Shown here piece by piece: positions 28,725-31,127 of a stretch of 31,127 nucleotides of DNA. This DNA is from Treponema sp. UBA1233 (GTDB taxonomy: Bacteria; Spirochaetota; Spirochaetia; Treponematales; Treponemataceae), in assembly GCA_002309305.1 (NCBI GenBank), contig DBWR01000009.1, positions 1-31,127 on the forward strand. The letters run 5' to 3'. Position 1 is the first letter of the stretch, and every line of letters starts with the position of its first letter. The notes below the pieces were generated by a model. It ran no database searches. It was not told the DNA's origin and was given only the letters and a program-made list of their open reading frames with translations. The position numbers and the translations under genes were made by a program.

Positions 28725-28753
28725 ATTTTACGCTCAAAAAAGAATAATATCAA
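28725..28753 (-). promoter_or_regulatory. Leaderless promoter of the second DUF4143 ATPase
   Basis: TTGATA (28748-28753), 17 bp, TAAAAT (28725-28730) on the minus strand. Six bases separate the -10 box from the ATG at 28718. Confidence 0.55.
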
Positions 28754-28834
28754 TAGAGCGCAAGGTATTTTTTACAAAAATTGCCGTGAGTACGCAAAGT
28801 AATTATATGAAAAATCAATCCCAAAGCGCAAAGT

Positions 28835-28875
28835 TTAATTCAACTTCCCAGTATCTTTTCCGCAAAAGCCGTGTT
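28835..28875. repeat. Recurrent upstream element, copy 3
   Basis: A diverged copy of the element at 25089 and 27012, with CCC for TCC, CCGC for CCAC and GCCGTG for GCTGTG. It lies about 100 bp upstream of the intact cellulase gene. In all three copies the minus strand can be read as NTAF(V/A)(E/K)KIL(E/G)S; copies 2 and 3 then have TGA, so the element might be the 3' end of a former gene. Confidence 0.65.
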
Positions 28876-28976
28876 TTTTTCCCTATTCCCTCAAAATTTC
28901 AAAATAGTGAGTCCAACTCTGTATTACCCCTAAAAATTCCATGTTAGTATTGAAAATGAGTACCACTGGAGGTTCC

Positions 28977-31049
28977 ATGAAAATCATTCGTAAATTAGCA
29001 TTTCTTTTTGTTTTAATCTTTTGTATAGACGTGGCTTTTGCACAAAATGTAAAGCCGAATGTGGTTGATTTGAGCAAGTTGCCAGCTGTCAGTTCAGACA
29101 AGGGTGTTACTTATGACAAGGCAACAAAGACTTTAAGGATTAAAGAAAGAGATAAAGGTTTTGGCATTTGGACAGGCGACTTTAATATCAGCAATTATAA
29201 TATTGTTCGTATACGGTACAAGGTGCTTGGGGATTATGGGTTTCAACTTGATTTAAATTATGACGATGGCACATTGGAATGGTATGAAAAAACTACATAC
29301 TTCCCGACATATCTTAACGAGATGGTAATTCCCCTTTTAAGTAATCAGAAAAAAATCAACAATATTTTCATCAAAGGTATATGGGCTGTCCCTTATGAGC
29401 AATTAAATGAAAAAATAGTAATTGAATCCATTACTTTCGAAAAAGTGGCAAACCCTGTAAAAACAGACATCTATGGAAGCAGTGAACCTCCTGTGATAGA
29501 TGCAGCCACAAGCCCGACCATAGATGCCAAGCTTGACGCATGGGACTTTGTAAAGAAACTTGGAGCTGGATTGAACTATCAGCTTTTTCAAGATTATCCA
29601 ATGCTTCTTGATTTTGGCGTTGACATTCAGCCGGACAATATTTCAAAACCAACAAAAGAACAAATCCATTTGATAAAAGAGAAAGGATTTAATGTAATCC
29701 GCCTCCAGACTAATCCGGGAACTGGAAAAATACTGGATAAAAACTACAGGATTGCTCCAGGCTACATTAGGAACATCAAGCAAGTTGTTGACTGGTGTAT
29801 GGAAGAAGGCATGTATGTGATTCTCTGCGGGCCGTTTGCAGAATTTGTAACCGTCGACAACTTTGAAAAAAGAAGAGATGCAGGGGACATTCATTTTGCC
29901 GCTTACTATGTAAACGAAAAAGATAAAAAGGAATCTCAAAAATTCCTAAAGGCTGTCTGGGAGCAGTATGCACAAGCCTTCAACAATTCCTATGATGAGC
30001 ATCTTATCTTTGATACTTTGAATGAGCCTATCGACGCTTTTCATGAACATGCATGGGATCCAAAAGATAATTGTACCGTCTGTAAAAAAGATTATGCGGT
30101 TCTAAACGAATACAACCAACTTATTGTTGATACTGTCCGGGCAACTGGCGGCAACAACGCAAACCGCTTTATCATGATTGAGGGGCTTGCTGGTAAATGG
30201 ATGTATATTACAGACAATCTTTTTAAGATGCCAAAGGACAAGGCAAAAAACAAGCTGATCCCGACATATCATTATTACCCTATGGGTGGTTCAAAAGATG
30301 GGTCAAAAAAATTTTACACAGATGATATAAAAAAACAGATTGCAGAATCATTTGTCGCTTTGGATAAGAAGTATTTTTCAAAGCATATTCCTGTTTATGT
30401 GGGAGAGCTTGGACATGTTCGCTATTCGCCAATTCTGGAAAGAATAAACTGCATTAAAGATTTTATGGCTGAAGTTTCAAAACCGACAAGATCATGTGCA
30501 GCATGCTTTTTTATTGATTCCGATACAACAGGTACTTCCAACTTTTTTGGTTATTATGACAGCTGGAAGCGAAAATGGTATGACCAGGAATATATTGATG
30601 CCTTTATTTATGGAGCACAAGGAAAAGATTATCCGTTGAGCACAGACTTCATTAAAAAGAATGAAGTTAAAGTTGAAAGCATTGTCGGTAAAAATCTGTT
30701 GAAAGAACCGGTTACACTTAAGGACTGGAATCCATACATAATAAATGGTAACATCTTTGTGCGTTCAACGCCTGCAAAATATAAAATTGAATTCCAGATA
30801 GAGAAAAATGGAAGCAGACCTATTTTGAGCTTTTCCTTTAATAACATTAACTGGCAATTTCAGGAAGTAGTAAAAAAACAAAATGTACGCGTAACAGGCG
30901 GAACAAAAGAAGGAAACAACATAATTGTAAAATCGGATGTTGTTACAATCTCAATTGACGAAGAACTGTCAAAAGAAATCGAAAGTGCGAATGATGTCGG
31001 TATTAACGGCCAGGACATCATCATCAAGTCGATGAAGGTTGTGGAGTAA
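28977..31049 (+). CDS. Secreted GH5 family glycoside hydrolase (cellulase-like)
   Basis: A 690-residue exported enzyme. Signal 1-22 (ending DVAFA before Q23). An N-terminal beta domain (about 28-160) has the look of a carbohydrate-binding module. The catalytic (beta/alpha)8 barrel spans about 190-550. Visible GH5 landmarks are Arg242 (GFNVIRLQT), the acid/base Glu350 in TLNEPIDAF, His432 in TYHYYP and the nucleophile Glu477 in PVYVGELGH. A C-terminal immunoglobulin-like domain (about 560-690) resembles X2-type modules; it is the part preserved in the remnant at 27058. GH5 enzymes cut beta-1,4-glucans or mannans; substrate is not decided by these motifs. The start is fixed by GGAGG 5 bp before the ATG. 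An earlier in-frame ATG at 28941 lacks one. Confidence 0.88.
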   Translation: MKIIRKLAFLFVLIFCIDVAFAQNVKPNVVDLSKLPAVSSDKGVTYDKATKTLRIKERDKGFGIWTGDFNISNYNIVRIRYKVLGDYGFQLDLNYDDGTLEWYEKTTYFPTYLNEMVIPLLSNQKKINNIFIKGIWAVPYEQLNEKIVIESITFEKVANPVKTDIYGSSEPPVIDAATSPTIDAKLDAWDFVKKLGAGLNYQLFQDYPMLLDFGVDIQPDNISKPTKEQIHLIKEKGFNVIRLQTNPGTGKILDKNYRIAPGYIRNIKQVVDWCMEEGMYVILCGPFAEFVTVDNFEKRRDAGDIHFAAYYVNEKDKKESQKFLKAVWEQYAQAFNNSYDEHLIFDTLNEPIDAFHEHAWDPKDNCTVCKKDYAVLNEYNQLIVDTVRATGGNNANRFIMIEGLAGKWMYITDNLFKMPKDKAKNKLIPTYHYYPMGGSKDGSKKFYTDDIKKQIAESFVALDKKYFSKHIPVYVGELGHVRYSPILERINCIKDFMAEVSKPTRSCAACFFIDSDTTGTSNFFGYYDSWKRKWYDQEYIDAFIYGAQGKDYPLSTDFIKKNEVKVESIVGKNLLKEPVTLKDWNPYIINGNIFVRSTPAKYKIEFQIEKNGSRPILSFSFNNINWQFQEVVKKQNVRVTGGTKEGNNIIVKSDVVTISIDEELSKEIESANDVGINGQDIIIKSMKVVE

Positions 31050-31054
31050 ATAAA

Positions 31055-31127
31055 CTAAGCCCTGTCACTCATCTTGCGGTACGTATGAATGCTTGTACAG
31101 ATTATCCGTATATTCGCAATCATATTG
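31055..31127 (-). CDS. Possible 3' end of a leftward gene (partial)
   Basis: The last 73 bases contain two open frames on the minus strand. The one ending at TAG (31055-31057) reads NMIANIRIICTSIHTYRKMS and then DRA, with a protein-like, basic character; the other ends at TGA (31065-31067). The piece is too short to choose between them or to name a family. Confidence 0.25.
   Translation of the reverse strand, partial: NMIANIRIICTSIHTYRKMSDRA

Noticed and set aside
1..31127. tRNA, rRNA, insertion sequences or prophage genes
   Set aside because: No tRNA-like T-arm with acceptor stem, no rRNA sequence, no transposase or phage-like frame was seen on either strand.

Overview
The window looks like a chromosomal segment of a host-associated or rumen-type Treponema (Spirochaetota). 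The evidence is indirect: low GC, many Sec-signal lipoproteins, BspA-type leucine-rich repeats, outer-membrane beta-barrels, a polytopic methyl-accepting chemotaxis protein, two DUF4143 AAA ATPases and a secreted GH5 glycosidase. There is no rRNA, tRNA, CRISPR array, insertion sequence or recognisable phage gene, so the genus is an inference.

Layout. 1-3.7 kb: the tail of an unknown gene, a structured repeat, then three leftward genes: a BspA-like lipoprotein, a two-helix membrane protein of unknown function, and a small protein made of five 39-residue Cys/His repeats. The lipoprotein and the Cys/His protein share a conserved 5' leader with a dyad that keeps pairing through a compensatory change. 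3.75-5.2 kb: a DUF4143 ATPase behind four tandem 18-bp palindromes at 32-33 bp period, the first of which contains the promoter -10 box. 5.2-10.8 kb: a leftward operon for an RND/MMPL transporter, a LolA-like periplasmic protein and a beta-barrel, divergent from a TetR regulator. The intergenic region holds four GATAAC-N3-GTTATC operators. Together these genes make a plausible envelope lipid-trafficking system with its own regulator.

10.8-16.2 kb: small envelope or secreted proteins of unknown function, a deletion scar of a lost paralogue, and a large exported transglutaminase fused to three thioredoxin-like domains. 16.3-24.2 kb: a membrane-tethered class C beta-lactamase-like hydrolase with a beta-barrel, a six-helix membrane protein with a C-terminal HTH, a YczE/YitT-like protein, a chemotaxis receptor, a MATE exporter and a small lipoprotein. 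Several genes here have a -10 box ending 6-8 bp before the ATG and no Shine-Dalgarno, which suggests leaderless mRNAs.

24.2-31.1 kb: a VapBC-type toxin-antitoxin pair, an EF-hand/LRR/SLH-like lipoprotein, a C-terminal remnant of a cellulase paralogue, a second DUF4143 ATPase with an intact nuclease-like motif, and an intact GH5 cellulase-like enzyme. A ~38-bp sequence recurs upstream of the LRR gene, the cellulase remnant and the intact cellulase, which points to local duplication followed by deletion.
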